Assembly: GCA_051010055.1 (NCBI GenBank)
Contig: JBPCVY010000273.1
Coordinates: 1-24,809 of the forward strand
Direction: 5' to 3'
Origin: CAJQND01 sp051010055
Lineage (GTDB): Bacteria > Pseudomonadota > Alphaproteobacteria > Rhizobiales > CAJQND01
Length of the DNA stretch: 24,809 bases
In this document: positions 1 to 8,203 of the stretch, one piece after another
Layout: every line of letters starts with the position of its first letter
Numbering within the stretch: position 1 is the stretch's first letter
Notes under the pieces: generated by a model
Told to the model about the DNA's origin: nothing
Seen by the model: the letters and a program-made list of their open reading frames with translations, nothing else
Databases searched by the model: none
Position numbers and translations under genes: made by a program

Positions 1-2
1 TT

Positions 3-143
3 GTAGTTGTGGCTCCCTCTCTCACAGAGTGGGGAACGTTTTGGGATAATTACAAGGACTCTGCGGCTGATAAGCTGGACAAAGAGAACGATGATATTGT
101 GTGCCCGAACAGCAGGTTGTTCGAATCAGTGGTGATACAATAG
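3..143 (+). CDS. C-terminal end of an unidentified protein (5' end outside window)
   Basis: An open frame enters from the left edge and runs 46 codons to a TAG at 141-143. The visible peptide begins VVVAPSLTEWGTFWDNYKD and ends in SRLFESVVIQ. It is hydrophilic and rich in acidic residues, with codon use like its neighbours, and the stop is followed within 15 bases by a strong hairpin. Both points suggest the true end of a plus-strand gene. I do not recognise the family. RecG, a frequent neighbour of DUF502 genes, does not fit this tail. Chance openness over only 46 codons cannot be excluded. Confidence 0.5.
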   Translation, partial: VVVAPSLTEWGTFWDNYKDSAADKLDKENDDIVCPNSRLFESVVIQ

Positions 144-144
144 G

Positions 145-178
145 CACAAAAAATGGGGCCGCCAGTTGTGGCGGCCCT
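145..178. terminator. Hairpin with A-tract, possible bidirectional terminator
   Basis: A perfect 8-bp stem, GGGCCGCC (156-163) with GGCGGCCC (170-177), has a six-base loop. A run of six A precedes it (148-153). Read on the minus strand this is a canonical stem plus T-run. On the plus strand the U-rich tract is weak and lies further down (195-202). It sits 12 bp after the stop of the gene entering from the left, so it most likely ends that transcript, and it would also block minus-strand transcription leaving the window. Confidence 0.6.
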
Positions 179-291
179 CTGATATTCTGCGAAATTTTTT
201 TTGACCGGATGCAATTGGTCCATCTGGCTCCATTTTCGGACGAACTAATTTCCGGCTTATTGCAACTGAACAAATCCGAAAGGAAAAGAGC

Positions 292-870
292 ATGGCGCAG
301 TTTATCAAGACTACCGTTTTCGGTGGCATTGTTTTTCTTGTACCGCTTGTCATTCTCGTCGTGCTCATTGGCAAGGCGTTGGCGTTCTCGAGAAAATTCG
401 CCACGCCGCTCGCGAATGTCATTCCGTTCGGTCCGGTTGGAGATATTATTATTGTGAATTTGGTGGGGCTTGCCCTCATCATACTGGTTTGTTTCCTTGG
501 CGGCCTTTTGGCAAAATCTGCAAGGGTCGCCAGATGGGTCTCAACTCTGGAAGAAAACTTCCTTGCCAAGATTCCGGTCTATTCGGTCATAAAGGGCACG
601 GTCTCCAGCACAATCCAACCTGATGAAATGGAAGGAATGAAGCCGGTTCTGGCCCATCTGGATGATTGTTCCCAAGTCGGGTTTGAAATTGAGCGGGTGG
701 CGGGCGGAAAAGTGGCCGTGTTCCTGCCCGGCGCACCTGACGCCATGTCAGGCTCGGTTTGTTATTTCACCGAGGACAGGGTTACGAGTGTCGACACAAC
801 CATATTATCGGCAATAAGGGTCATGAAAGGCTTCGGCAAGGGCTCCGATAGTCAATTGAACGCTTTGTAA
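292..870 (+). CDS. DUF502 family membrane protein
   Basis: This 192-residue protein has two hydrophobic membrane segments, at about residues 8-28 and 48-72, followed by a soluble domain with the family signature region around KIPVYSVIKGTVSS. Length and layout match DUF502 proteins, which are inner-membrane proteins with no established biochemical role. The start is supported by a GAAAGGAAAAG ribosome site just upstream. A possible -35 (TTGACC, 201-206) lies upstream, but I see no good -10. The gene converges on the crotonase gene with only 22 bp between them. The family call is by sequence pattern and is fairly secure; the function is unknown. Confidence 0.8.
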   Translation: MAQFIKTTVFGGIVFLVPLVILVVLIGKALAFSRKFATPLANVIPFGPVGDIIIVNLVGLALIILVCFLGGLLAKSARVARWVSTLEENFLAKIPVYSVIKGTVSSTIQPDEMEGMKPVLAHLDDCSQVGFEIERVAGGKVAVFLPGAPDAMSGSVCYFTEDRVTSVDTTILSAIRVMKGFGKGSDSQLNAL

Positions 871-892
871 CTGGTGCGGATGAACTAGAGCT

Positions 893-1708
893 TCAGATAT
901 TGCTGAAATTGCCACTGCGGCCGGCGCCGGCGGCAAACCGGCCTGCGCCTGCAATGCCTTCTTTGTTGACAATATCTATACCTCGGCGCCATTCCGCCTC
1001 CATTGCCTGCCAATATTCCTTGCCATATTGGGCGTAAATCGAAGCCCTGTCTGCGCGCACGCACTCTTGTGGAAACCGGGCAATTTCATGGGCCAGCGCT
1101 TCGGCTTCTTCGCGGGCATTACCAGGTGGTACAACTTTTTCACACAAGCCCAACGCCAGGCATTCCTGGGCCGGAACCTTGCGCCCGGTCATTGTGATTT
1201 CCAGCGCCCTGCCAAGACTGACAATGCGCGGCAACCGCACTGTGCCGCCGTCCAACAAGGGAATCCCCCAGCGCCTGCAGTAAACACCCAAATAGGCGGT
1301 TTCCTCCATCACCCGGCAATCGCACCAAAGAGCAAGCTCCATGCCACCGGCCACTGCCGGGCCGGCAATGGCGCCGATAACCGGCTTCGACAGGGCCAGG
1401 CGGGATGGGCCCATGGGCCCGCGGGGCAGGCCGCCGCCATTGCCCGGTTCTTTTGGCGCATGGGGAAAGTCCAAATCGGAGATTTCGCCGGTGTCTTTGA
1501 GAGAAGCGGCAAACTTCAAATCCCAGCCGGCGCAAAAGGCCCCGCCCTCACCGTAAAGCACTGCGACGTGTGCGCTGTCGTCGGCATCAAATTCCAGAAA
1601 GGCGGCCTGAAGGGCATCGGCGCTTTCAGGGTTCATGGCATTCCGCGCCTTTGGCCGGGAGTGGATGATGGTCCACACGGCGCCGGATTTTTCGGTTCTA
1701 ACAGCCAT
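893..1708 (-). CDS. Crotonase (enoyl-CoA hydratase/isomerase) family protein
   Basis: This is a 271-residue single-domain crotonase fold protein acting on an acyl-CoA thioester. The start chosen is the ATG at 1708, because AAAGGGAGAG lies just before it; an in-frame ATG 16 codons upstream (1756) has no such site. Oxyanion-hole segments are visible: AFCAGWD (residues 57-63) and AVAGGMELALWCD (118-130). The first catalytic Glu of hydratases is present (E124). The position of the second Glu (E164 in rat crotonase) is occupied by Cys144 in the segment GVYCRRWGIP, with an Asp (D153) nearby in LLDGGT. It may therefore not be a classical hydratase, although this CRRWG-type motif is common in one crotonase subgroup. 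It diverges from the SDR gene, with 62 bp between the starts. The substrate is unknown; lipid or acyl-CoA metabolism is inferred. Confidence 0.85.
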   Translation of the reverse strand: MAVRTEKSGAVWTIIHSRPKARNAMNPESADALQAAFLEFDADDSAHVAVLYGEGGAFCAGWDLKFAASLKDTGEISDLDFPHAPKEPGNGGGLPRGPMGPSRLALSKPVIGAIAGPAVAGGMELALWCDCRVMEETAYLGVYCRRWGIPLLDGGTVRLPRIVSLGRALEITMTGRKVPAQECLALGLCEKVVPPGNAREEAEALAHEIARFPQECVRADRASIYAQYGKEYWQAMEAEWRRGIDIVNKEGIAGAGRFAAGAGRSGNFSNI

Positions 1709-1770
1709 TTTACTCTCCCTTTTTCCGATTGGATTGTATGGTTCTTTAACATTCAAAAAAGGAGAATTGC

Positions 1771-2481
1771 ATGGCGCGGCTGGAATTCAAGAACGCATTG
1801 ATTGTTGGGGCAGGGGTTGGGCTTTCCGCTTCGCTGGCGCGGCTTTTTGCAAAACAGAGCTGGGCGGTTTCGCTTGCCGCGCGCACGCCGGGCGGGCTTG
1901 AGGAACTGTGTGACGAAACAGGCGCCAAGGCTTATGCATGCGATGCATCGTCTGAAAGCGATGTGGCCGGCCTGTTCAACCAGCTTGATGATGATGGCCG
2001 CACGCCGGACCTTGTTGTCTACAACCCGTCGGCACGCCAGCGCGCGCCATTCCTGGAGCTTGACGCAGAACTTGTGAAGAACGCCATTCTGGTTACGGCC
2101 TATGGCGGCTTCCTCGTGGCACAAGAGGCGGCAACACGCATGGTTCCAAATGGTTCAGGCGCGATTTTGTTCACTGGTGCATCGGCCTCGGTTAAGGGCT
2201 ATCCCATGTCGGCGCCGTTTGCCATGGGTAAGTTTGCCTTGCGCGGGCTTGCCCAGTCCATGGCGCGCGAACTTGCACCGCGTGGTATTCATGTGGCCCA
2301 TTTTGTCATTGATGGCGGTATCAGAAACCCCAACCGGCCGGGGCGGGTTGATGCAAAAAGCAACCCGGATACCATGCTTGACCCGGACGTCATTGCGGAA
2401 ACATATTTGCAAATTGCCATGCAGGATAAATCCGCCTGGACCTGGGAGGTGGAACTAAGGCCCTGGGTGGAGAATTTTTAG
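1771..2481 (+). CDS. SDR family oxidoreductase-like protein lacking the catalytic Tyr
   Basis: This 236-residue Rossmann-fold protein has a glycine-rich cofactor loop GAGVGLS (residues 13-19), YNPSA in place of the usual NNAG, and a catalytic-region Ser (S138) in FTGASAS. The usual YxxxK motif reads F150-A-M-G-K154, so the catalytic Tyr is Phe. Following text such as RGIHVAHFVIDGGI matches a known group of atypical SDRs that often carry Phe here, so this is probably a subgroup trait rather than decay. AAGGAGAA lies before the ATG. It is followed 11 bp later by the fatty acid desaturase gene, so the two are likely co-transcribed. A role in lipid or acyl-CoA chemistry is inferred from the neighbours only. 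Confidence 0.85.
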   Translation: MARLEFKNALIVGAGVGLSASLARLFAKQSWAVSLAARTPGGLEELCDETGAKAYACDASSESDVAGLFNQLDDDGRTPDLVVYNPSARQRAPFLELDAELVKNAILVTAYGGFLVAQEAATRMVPNGSGAILFTGASASVKGYPMSAPFAMGKFALRGLAQSMARELAPRGIHVAHFVIDGGIRNPNRPGRVDAKSNPDTMLDPDVIAETYLQIAMQDKSAWTWEVELRPWVENF

Positions 2482-2492
2482 AGGTTCGATGT

Positions 2493-3179
2493 ATGGACGC
2501 AAATTTTTCCGCAGGTGCTGTGCCGCGCGGTGTCATCTCAGCGCTCAACGAGCGTTCTGACCGGAAGGGGCTTGCGCACCTTGCCAGCCACCTTGCGGCA
2601 ATCGTCGCAACCGGCCTTTTGGAGTACGCCGGGCGGGGAACCTGGTGGCTGATGCCGGCCATGTTCGTGCAAGGCATTCCTATTGTCTTTTTGTTCACTA
2701 CATTGCAGGAGGTCATCCACCGCACGGCATTCAAGTCACGCTGGTTGAACGAGTGGGTATCGTGGTTTTGCGGGTTGGCAGTGGGCCTGCCGCCAATCTG
2801 GTTCCGGGCGTTTCATTTCGCCCACCACCGCCACACGCAGATTGATGGCGCGGACCCTGAGCTTGACGGCAAGCAGGTAGAGAGCTGGCGCGATTATCTG
2901 ATTTATCCCACCGGCTGGCGTTACTGGGTGGTGCAAGCAAAGACAATTATTACCCATTCCATGGGCCAGGTTGATGCACCGTTCGTATCACCTCGGGTGA
3001 AACCGCGGGTGGTGCGCGAGGCGCGGGTTTTTCTTGCCGTTTATGGTGCTATTGCAGCTGTTTCGATTGCAACTAGCAGCGATTGGGCGCTCATCTACTG
3101 GGTGCTGCCGTCACTTCTCGCCCAACCCATCTTGAGGGCATACCTTCTGGCTGAACATACAGGATGCCCGAAGGTTTAA
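2493..3179 (+). CDS. Fatty acid desaturase, N-terminal three quarters (interrupted gene)
   Basis: These 228 residues of a membrane-bound diiron desaturase are ended by an in-frame TAA at 3177-3179. The second His box is intact (HFAHHRH, residues 108-114), and the first box region reads LQEVIHRTAF. Family members usually have HExxH at this point, so His72 appears changed to Gln, a one-base difference (codon CAG at 2706). Several hydrophobic stretches flank the boxes. The protein breaks right after AEHTGCPKV, a conserved segment. The remaining part, with the third His box, continues in the same frame from 3180. The start has GAGG at 2481-2484. The gene probably shares a transcript with the upstream SDR gene. 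As it stands the product lacks iron ligands and should be inactive alone. A pseudogene or a sequencing error are the main readings. Confidence 0.8.
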   Translation: MDANFSAGAVPRGVISALNERSDRKGLAHLASHLAAIVATGLLEYAGRGTWWLMPAMFVQGIPIVFLFTTLQEVIHRTAFKSRWLNEWVSWFCGLAVGLPPIWFRAFHFAHHRHTQIDGADPELDGKQVESWRDYLIYPTGWRYWVVQAKTIITHSMGQVDAPFVSPRVKPRVVREARVFLAVYGAIAAVSIATSSDWALIYWVLPSLLAQPILRAYLLAEHTGCPKV

Positions 3180-3182
3180 AAC

Positions 3183-3386
3183 ATGATGGAGAATACCCGC
3201 ACCACATTCACGGCTGCGCCGGTGCGGTTTATTGCATGGAACATGCCGTTTCATAACGAGCACCACTCCCTGCCGGCGGTGCCGTTCCACGCGCTACCGG
3301 CCCTGCACAAGCATATGCGGGAAAATTTGCTTCACACGTGTGATGGCTATGTGGAGTTTCACCGGGAATATGCAGCGCGGCTATAG
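3183..3386 (+). CDS. Fatty acid desaturase, C-terminal quarter (after in-frame stop)
   Basis: These 67 residues continue the desaturase in the same reading frame as the upstream part, with exactly one codon (TAA) in place of an amino acid and one Asn codon before this ATG. The segment ENTRTTFT and the third His box, PFHNEHHSLP, are typical of the family. GAAGG lies 8 bases before the ATG (3169-3173), so re-initiation giving a separate polypeptide is possible in principle. I think loss of function by nonsense mutation is more likely. The stop codon is followed after 3 bp by the end of the converging oxidoreductase gene. Confidence 0.65.
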   Translation: MMENTRTTFTAAPVRFIAWNMPFHNEHHSLPAVPFHALPALHKHMRENLLHTCDGYVEFHREYAARL

Positions 3387-3389
3387 ACG

Positions 3390-5633
3390 TTAGACAAATT
3401 CCATATCATCGGAAAACGGCATTCTGCGCAGGCGTTTGCCAGTGGCTGCGAATATTGCGTTGGCCAGGGCAGGAGCAGCTGGCGGCACACCTGGCTCGCC
3501 GGCGCCTGAAACCTCGTGTTGGTTTTCCAGAACCTCAACCGTAATCGGCGGCACCTTGTCCATGCGGATTAGTTCGAAAGTGTCGAAATTGTTCTGTGCA
3601 ACCTTGCCTTCTTCAAGGGTAATCGCCCCCATGATGGCCGCTGAAAGGCCCCACACCATGGCGCCCTCGATTTGGGCCGCAACCGAATCCGGGCTGACGA
3701 TGGTGCCCACATCCGCCACCGCGATAGCGCGCACCAGCTTTATGCCGTCATCTGACGCTTTCACTTCGACGATTTGGGCAACGGGCGTGCCGAACGACTT
3801 GCAGTAGGCAAAGCCCTGGGCGTGGCCTTGGGGCAGGGCGTTGCCCCAACCGGCAAGTTCTGCTGCACGTTCAATAACCTTTTGCTCCGGGCCATGGTTC
3901 TTGAGCAGTTTGAGGTGCATCTCAACTGGGTCAACGTCTGCAGAATTCGCAAGCTCATCCAAAAAACTCTCATGGAAGAATGCATTCTGAGAATTACCCA
4001 CTGAACGCCAGAAACCTATCGGCAGCGGGGTATCAACCTCGGCGGCCTCAATGAGATAGTTTTCGATACCATAAGCCTGGTCGTGTGCCCCTTGCGCCAT
4101 GGTGCCATCGGGCCCGCCCACCGGTGTGCCCGGCGCAAGGCGGGGCATTGCCGATTTCATGACCGAAGGCACAGCCAGGCGGCCAAACAAGGCCGTGGGC
4201 ACTCCGTTTTCTCCCATTTGCCCGGCAAAGCGTGCCTTGGCAGCAGGGCGGTAAACATCATGGATTGTGTCTTCTTCCCGGCTCCAGGTGAGCTTTATGG
4301 GCGTGCCTTTAAGCTGCATAGCAATCTCTGCAGCCTGGGCAGCAACTTCCACTTCAGCCCGGCGGCCAAACCCGCCGCCCATGAGCGTTGTGTGAACCTC
4401 AACCTGTTCCGGTTCGAGCCCGGCGGCCTTGGCGGCAGCAGCCTGGGCAAGCCCCGGGGCCTGGTTGCCGAACCAGAGCTTTAAGACGCCACTATCAAAG
4501 TGGGCGGTGCAGTTTATAGGTTCTAACGTGGCATGGGCCATGAAGGGCGCGGAGTAGTCAGCGGTAATGACATTCTTCTTGCCGCTCAGGGCAGAGGCGG
4601 CATCGCCTTCCTCGCGGAATGTGCTTACGTCCCCTCCGCCTTGAAGAGCCTTACTCAAAACCTCTTCATATTCTTCCTGGCTGAAGAATTTGGAGGGTTT
4701 TTCCCATTCCACATTAGCTGCTTCGGCGGCCTTCATCGCCCGCCAGGTATCGGTTGCGATAACCGCAAACCCATCCTTCAGCCGCACGAATTCTTTTACG
4801 CCTTTTTGCGCCTTGAGCGCCTCGTCATCCAGCTTATAGCCGCCGCCGGCCCGGTAAGGGTTCATGCGGATTGTGGCGTACATCATGCCGGGCAATTGTT
4901 TGTCGATACCGAACTCGGCTGCGCCGGTTGATTTGGCGGGAATGTCTAATCTGGCGACTTTTTTGCCAATGAGCTTGTATTCAGAGGCGGGTTTGGGCTC
5001 AACATCTGACGGGATGCCCATTTCAGCTGCCTTTGCGGCAAACTTGCCTATCGGATGTGTGTTGGCGCCGTCGGTGATTTGGCCATCTTCGATAGTGAGC
5101 TTTCCGGGGGCAATCTTCAGTTCTTCCGCTGCTGCATTTATCAGCATGGTGCGGGCTGCCGCCCCGGCAAGGCGCATGGGTTCAAAGGCATCTGGAATGG
5201 AGGTGCTGCCGCCGGTCATTTGCATGGCCAGGAACTTTGCCATTATCTCCATGCCATCTCGCATGGTTTCAGCAAGAAATCCTTTATCGTGGGGCAGGAA
5301 GGGGACGCCTTCGCGCAGCATGACGCGGTTGTAGTATGCAGGCGCGGGAAGACCATGTTCGGTTGTGACCATGGAAAGGGGCACGCCCAGTTCATCAGCA
5401 ACCAGCGTTGCAAGGGCAGTGTGAATGCCCTGGCCCATTTCAGCGCGCGGTGTGATGATGGTGATGGAATCGTCCGCGCCGATTTTAATGTAGCGATTAA
5501 GGGTTGCTTCCCCGCTGGAAAGGTTTCCGGCAAGCGGATTAGGATAAGGGCGCTTATAAAGGTAAGCGCCAACGGCAAACCCGCCCGCCATGGCGCCGGC
5601 ACATACGAGAAATGCTCTGCGTGTCCATCCCAT
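3390..5633 (-). CDS. Molybdopterin-binding subunit of an IorB-type oxidoreductase (xanthine dehydrogenase family)
   Basis: This 747-residue large subunit belongs to the group of isoquinoline 1-oxidoreductase beta subunits and related aldehyde or N-heterocycle hydroxylases. It begins with a twin-arginine-like signal, TRRAFLVCAGAMAGG, so the complex is probably exported folded to the periplasm. Features seen are EMGQGIHTALATLVADELG near residue 65, the cofactor loop GGGFGRRAEVE in the middle, RSVGNSQNAFF, and the likely catalytic Glu713 in GAGEPGVPP near the C-terminus. GGGAGG lies 8 bases before the ATG. It follows the iron-sulphur subunit gene by 13 bp, forming a two-gene unit. No FAD subunit is adjacent, as usual for this type. 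The physiological substrate cannot be told from sequence. Confidence 0.9.
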   Translation of the reverse strand: MGWTRRAFLVCAGAMAGGFAVGAYLYKRPYPNPLAGNLSSGEATLNRYIKIGADDSITIITPRAEMGQGIHTALATLVADELGVPLSMVTTEHGLPAPAYYNRVMLREGVPFLPHDKGFLAETMRDGMEIMAKFLAMQMTGGSTSIPDAFEPMRLAGAAARTMLINAAAEELKIAPGKLTIEDGQITDGANTHPIGKFAAKAAEMGIPSDVEPKPASEYKLIGKKVARLDIPAKSTGAAEFGIDKQLPGMMYATIRMNPYRAGGGYKLDDEALKAQKGVKEFVRLKDGFAVIATDTWRAMKAAEAANVEWEKPSKFFSQEEYEEVLSKALQGGGDVSTFREEGDAASALSGKKNVITADYSAPFMAHATLEPINCTAHFDSGVLKLWFGNQAPGLAQAAAAKAAGLEPEQVEVHTTLMGGGFGRRAEVEVAAQAAEIAMQLKGTPIKLTWSREEDTIHDVYRPAAKARFAGQMGENGVPTALFGRLAVPSVMKSAMPRLAPGTPVGGPDGTMAQGAHDQAYGIENYLIEAAEVDTPLPIGFWRSVGNSQNAFFHESFLDELANSADVDPVEMHLKLLKNHGPEQKVIERAAELAGWGNALPQGHAQGFAYCKSFGTPVAQIVEVKASDDGIKLVRAIAVADVGTIVSPDSVAAQIEGAMVWGLSAAIMGAITLEEGKVAQNNFDTFELIRMDKVPPITVEVLENQHEVSGAGEPGVPPAAPALANAIFAATGKRLRRMPFSDDMEFV

Positions 5634-5646
5634 AGCGTTAGCCTCC

Positions 5647-6129
5647 CTAGCCCGCCGCCTGTTGGCGCAATTGCTTGCCGGCGCGCTTTATGGCTTTGCG
5701 GATGCGGTTATAGGTGCCGCAGCGGCATATGTTGCCCGCCATGGCTTCATCGATTTCTTCATCGCTGGGAGTGTTGTTTGCCTCAAGCAATGCTGTGGCC
5801 GCCATGATTTGCCCTGACTGGCAATAGCCGCACTGGGGCACTTGTTCGGCAATCCATGCATTGACGATGAGATTGCGTGCACCGGTTTCATATTCAGCAG
5901 GGCCAAGGCTCTCAATGGTACGCACGTCGCGATTAGCAATATCGCCGATTTCGAGTTGGCAGGAGCGGGTGGCCTCGCCATCAATGATGACGGTGCAGGC
6001 GCCGCACAAGCCAGCCCCGCAACCATACTTGGTGCCCGTCATTTTCAGATGATCGCGCAGCACCCACAAAAGCGGGGTGTCCGGTTCAGCATCTACAGCG
6101 TGCAGTTTTCCGTTGACCGTAATCTGCAT
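5647..6129 (-). CDS. [2Fe-2S] subunit of an IorA-type oxidoreductase
   Basis: This 160-residue electron-transfer subunit carries two [2Fe-2S] clusters. The plant-ferredoxin-like N-terminal domain has Cys37, Cys42, Cys45 and Cys57 (CGAGLCGAC and a later C). The helical C-terminal domain has Cys100, Cys103, Cys135 and Cys137 (QCGYCQSGQ and NICRCGTY). All eight ligands are present, and the length is typical. It passes electrons from the molybdenum centre of the downstream-encoded large subunit to an acceptor, usually a cytochrome in IorAB-type enzymes. GAGGAAA lies 8 bases before the ATG. The stop is 13 bp from the start of the large subunit gene, so the two are co-expressed. Confidence 0.93.
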   Translation of the reverse strand: MQITVNGKLHAVDAEPDTPLLWVLRDHLKMTGTKYGCGAGLCGACTVIIDGEATRSCQLEIGDIANRDVRTIESLGPAEYETGARNLIVNAWIAEQVPQCGYCQSGQIMAATALLEANNTPSDEEIDEAMAGNICRCGTYNRIRKAIKRAGKQLRQQAAG

Positions 6130-6210
6130 TGAAAAATTTCCTCACCATGTAATGTGGTGCACTATAGCGGGAACGAGACTTGCAGGGAAATAGATCGTCT
6201 TTATGACGGC

Positions 6211-8154
6211 TCACGAAAGCGCGCCGGCTTCAACCTCCGCCTTGTCGTGCTCTTCTGATGCAATGAGCCATTTGCCCTCAAGTTCGGCAAGTTCCTTGGC
6301 TCTTTTACCGCGCCTGACGGCCAGTTCCTGGGCCTTGGCGGGGTCGCGCTCAAACAAACCCAGTTCGGAAAGCCCCGCATCGCATGAGGCGATTTCTTCC
6401 TGCAATTTCTGCATGTTAGATTCAATTTGTTGAATCTTTTTCTTATAAGGCTGAAGGCGTGAGCGGGCATCTGCGGAAAGCTTGCGGCGTTCAGCCGGGC
6501 TCAATCCTAAAGCAGTTTGTGAAGTGCTTGACTCTATTTCTGAACGGGCGTTTTTGGCTGCCGCCTTGGCAGCGCGGCGCTGATCGCGCGCTGCATCCAG
6601 AACCAGCCGGGTATAGTCGTCCAGATCGCCGTCAAAAGCTGAAATGGTGCCACCGTCAACCAGCCACAAACGGTCAGCGCAGGTTTCAATCAAGTGCCTG
6701 TCATGGCTGATAAGAATGACCGCGCCTTCATATTCGTTGATAGCTTGAATGAGCGCCTGGCGGCTGTCCACATCCAAATGGTTTGAAGGTTCATCGAGCA
6801 GCAAAATATGCGGGCCGCTGAACGATGCCAGGGCAAAGAGAAGGCGCGCTTTCTCGCCGCCGGAAAGATTGCCGGCCTTTGTGTCCGCCAGGTGGGCGCC
6901 AAACCCGAGCGCTCCAATCTTCGCCCGGCGTTGTGCCTCGGTGGCATCAGGCATAAGCGCCCGTATGTGGTCATAGGGGCTCTCGTTTGGGTTCAGTTCA
7001 TCAAGCTGGTGCTGAGCGAAATAGCCAACCTCCATGCGCTTGTGATGGCGCATATGTCCGGACGAGACTTTCATTTTACCGGCAAGCAGTTTGGCAAAGG
7101 TTGACTTGCCATTGCCGTTGGCCCCGAGCAGCCCGATGCGGTCGTCGGGATCCAGCCGCAGATTGAGGTCGCTTAGAACGTTTACTCCTGGCTCATATCC
7201 GGCTGCTGCATCTTCAAACCGCACCAATGGCGGATTGAGCGTGCGCTTGGGGGAGGGGAACAGGAATGGCGCCACCTGATTGTCGACCATTGCGGAAACC
7301 GGTTCCAGTTTCGACAAGGCCTTCAGTCTGCTTTGTGCCTGGCGCGCCTTGGACGCCTTGTAGCGGAAGCGGTCGACGAATGCCAACATGTGGCGGCGTT
7401 GGTCGTCCTGCTTTTTCTTGAGCTTCAATTGCAGGGCCTGCTGTTCCCGGCGCTGGCGCTCGAAATTGTCGTAATTGCCCTGATAGAAAGTGAGTTTGTG
7501 TTGATCGAGATGAAGGATTGAGCCAACAGCTGTGTTCAAAAGATCACGGTCATGGCTGACGATAATCACCATGTGGCGGTAGTTGCGCAGGAAATTCCGC
7601 AGCCAGATGGTGCCTTCAAGGTCGAGATAGTTGGTGGGCTCATCGAGCATAAGCACATCTGGTGCATCGAACAGGGCAGCGGCCAGGGCAACACGCATGC
7701 GCCAGCCGCCCGAAAGCGAGCCGCACGCCTCATGCTGGCGTGCTTCGGGAAATCCTAGGCCGGCCAGAATGGCAGCTGCTCTTGAAGGGGCTGTATGGGC
7801 ATCGATGTCGCCAAGCCGTGTGTGGATTTCAGCTATGGCGTGGGCGTCTGTTTCATTTTCGGCGCGCATAAGCAGCCGGGCGCGTTCCTTGTCGGCGGAA
7901 AGCACATGGTCAATGAGCGAAATCTCACCACCTGGCGCTTCCTGGGCAATGCCGCCAATGCGCCAGGTGGCCGGCATGGTGACCGAGCCTTCATCCGGGT
8001 TTAGCGTCCCTTGCAGTATTTTCAGCAAAGTAGACTTGCCGGTGCCGTTGCGGCCCACAAGGCCCACTTTCGCCCTGGCGGGCACGGCAACAGATGCGCC
8101 TTGAAACAAAAGGCGCCCCTCAATCCGGTATGACAGCTCATTGATATGCAGCAT
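6211..8154 (-). CDS. ABC-F family ATP-binding protein
   Basis: This 647-residue soluble protein has two ATP-binding cassettes and no membrane segments, as in ABC-F translation factors (Uup/YheS-like). First cassette: Walker A GRNGTGKST (34-42), signature LSGGWRMR, Walker B LMLDEPTNYLD. Second cassette: Walker A GANGNGKST, signature LSGGEKARL, Walker B LLLDEPSNHLD. The linker between them is basic and helical (KKKQDDQRRH and following). The C-terminal 100 residues are charged and heptad-like, probably a coiled coil. Known members act on the ribosome, resolving stalled or poorly positioned complexes. The start codon has only a weak ribosome site. It lies 81 bp upstream of the IorA-type gene and 49 bp after an exported-protein gene, all on the minus strand. 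Confidence 0.93.
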   Translation of the reverse strand: MLHINELSYRIEGRLLFQGASVAVPARAKVGLVGRNGTGKSTLLKILQGTLNPDEGSVTMPATWRIGGIAQEAPGGEISLIDHVLSADKERARLLMRAENETDAHAIAEIHTRLGDIDAHTAPSRAAAILAGLGFPEARQHEACGSLSGGWRMRVALAAALFDAPDVLMLDEPTNYLDLEGTIWLRNFLRNYRHMVIIVSHDRDLLNTAVGSILHLDQHKLTFYQGNYDNFERQRREQQALQLKLKKKQDDQRRHMLAFVDRFRYKASKARQAQSRLKALSKLEPVSAMVDNQVAPFLFPSPKRTLNPPLVRFEDAAAGYEPGVNVLSDLNLRLDPDDRIGLLGANGNGKSTFAKLLAGKMKVSSGHMRHHKRMEVGYFAQHQLDELNPNESPYDHIRALMPDATEAQRRAKIGALGFGAHLADTKAGNLSGGEKARLLFALASFSGPHILLLDEPSNHLDVDSRQALIQAINEYEGAVILISHDRHLIETCADRLWLVDGGTISAFDGDLDDYTRLVLDAARDQRRAAKAAAKNARSEIESSTSQTALGLSPAERRKLSADARSRLQPYKKKIQQIESNMQKLQEEIASCDAGLSELGLFERDPAKAQELAVRRGKRAKELAELEGKWLIASEEHDKAEVEAGALS

Positions 8155-8203
8155 CCGCGCTCAATAGCGACAAATGGCGCAAGTGTCACCAGCCAACCGC
8201 GGC

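Noticed and set aside
3177..3179. Stop-codon recoding (selenocysteine, pyrrolysine or readthrough) in the desaturase
   Set aside because: The stop is TAA, which is not used for either amino acid, and no recoding structure is evident.
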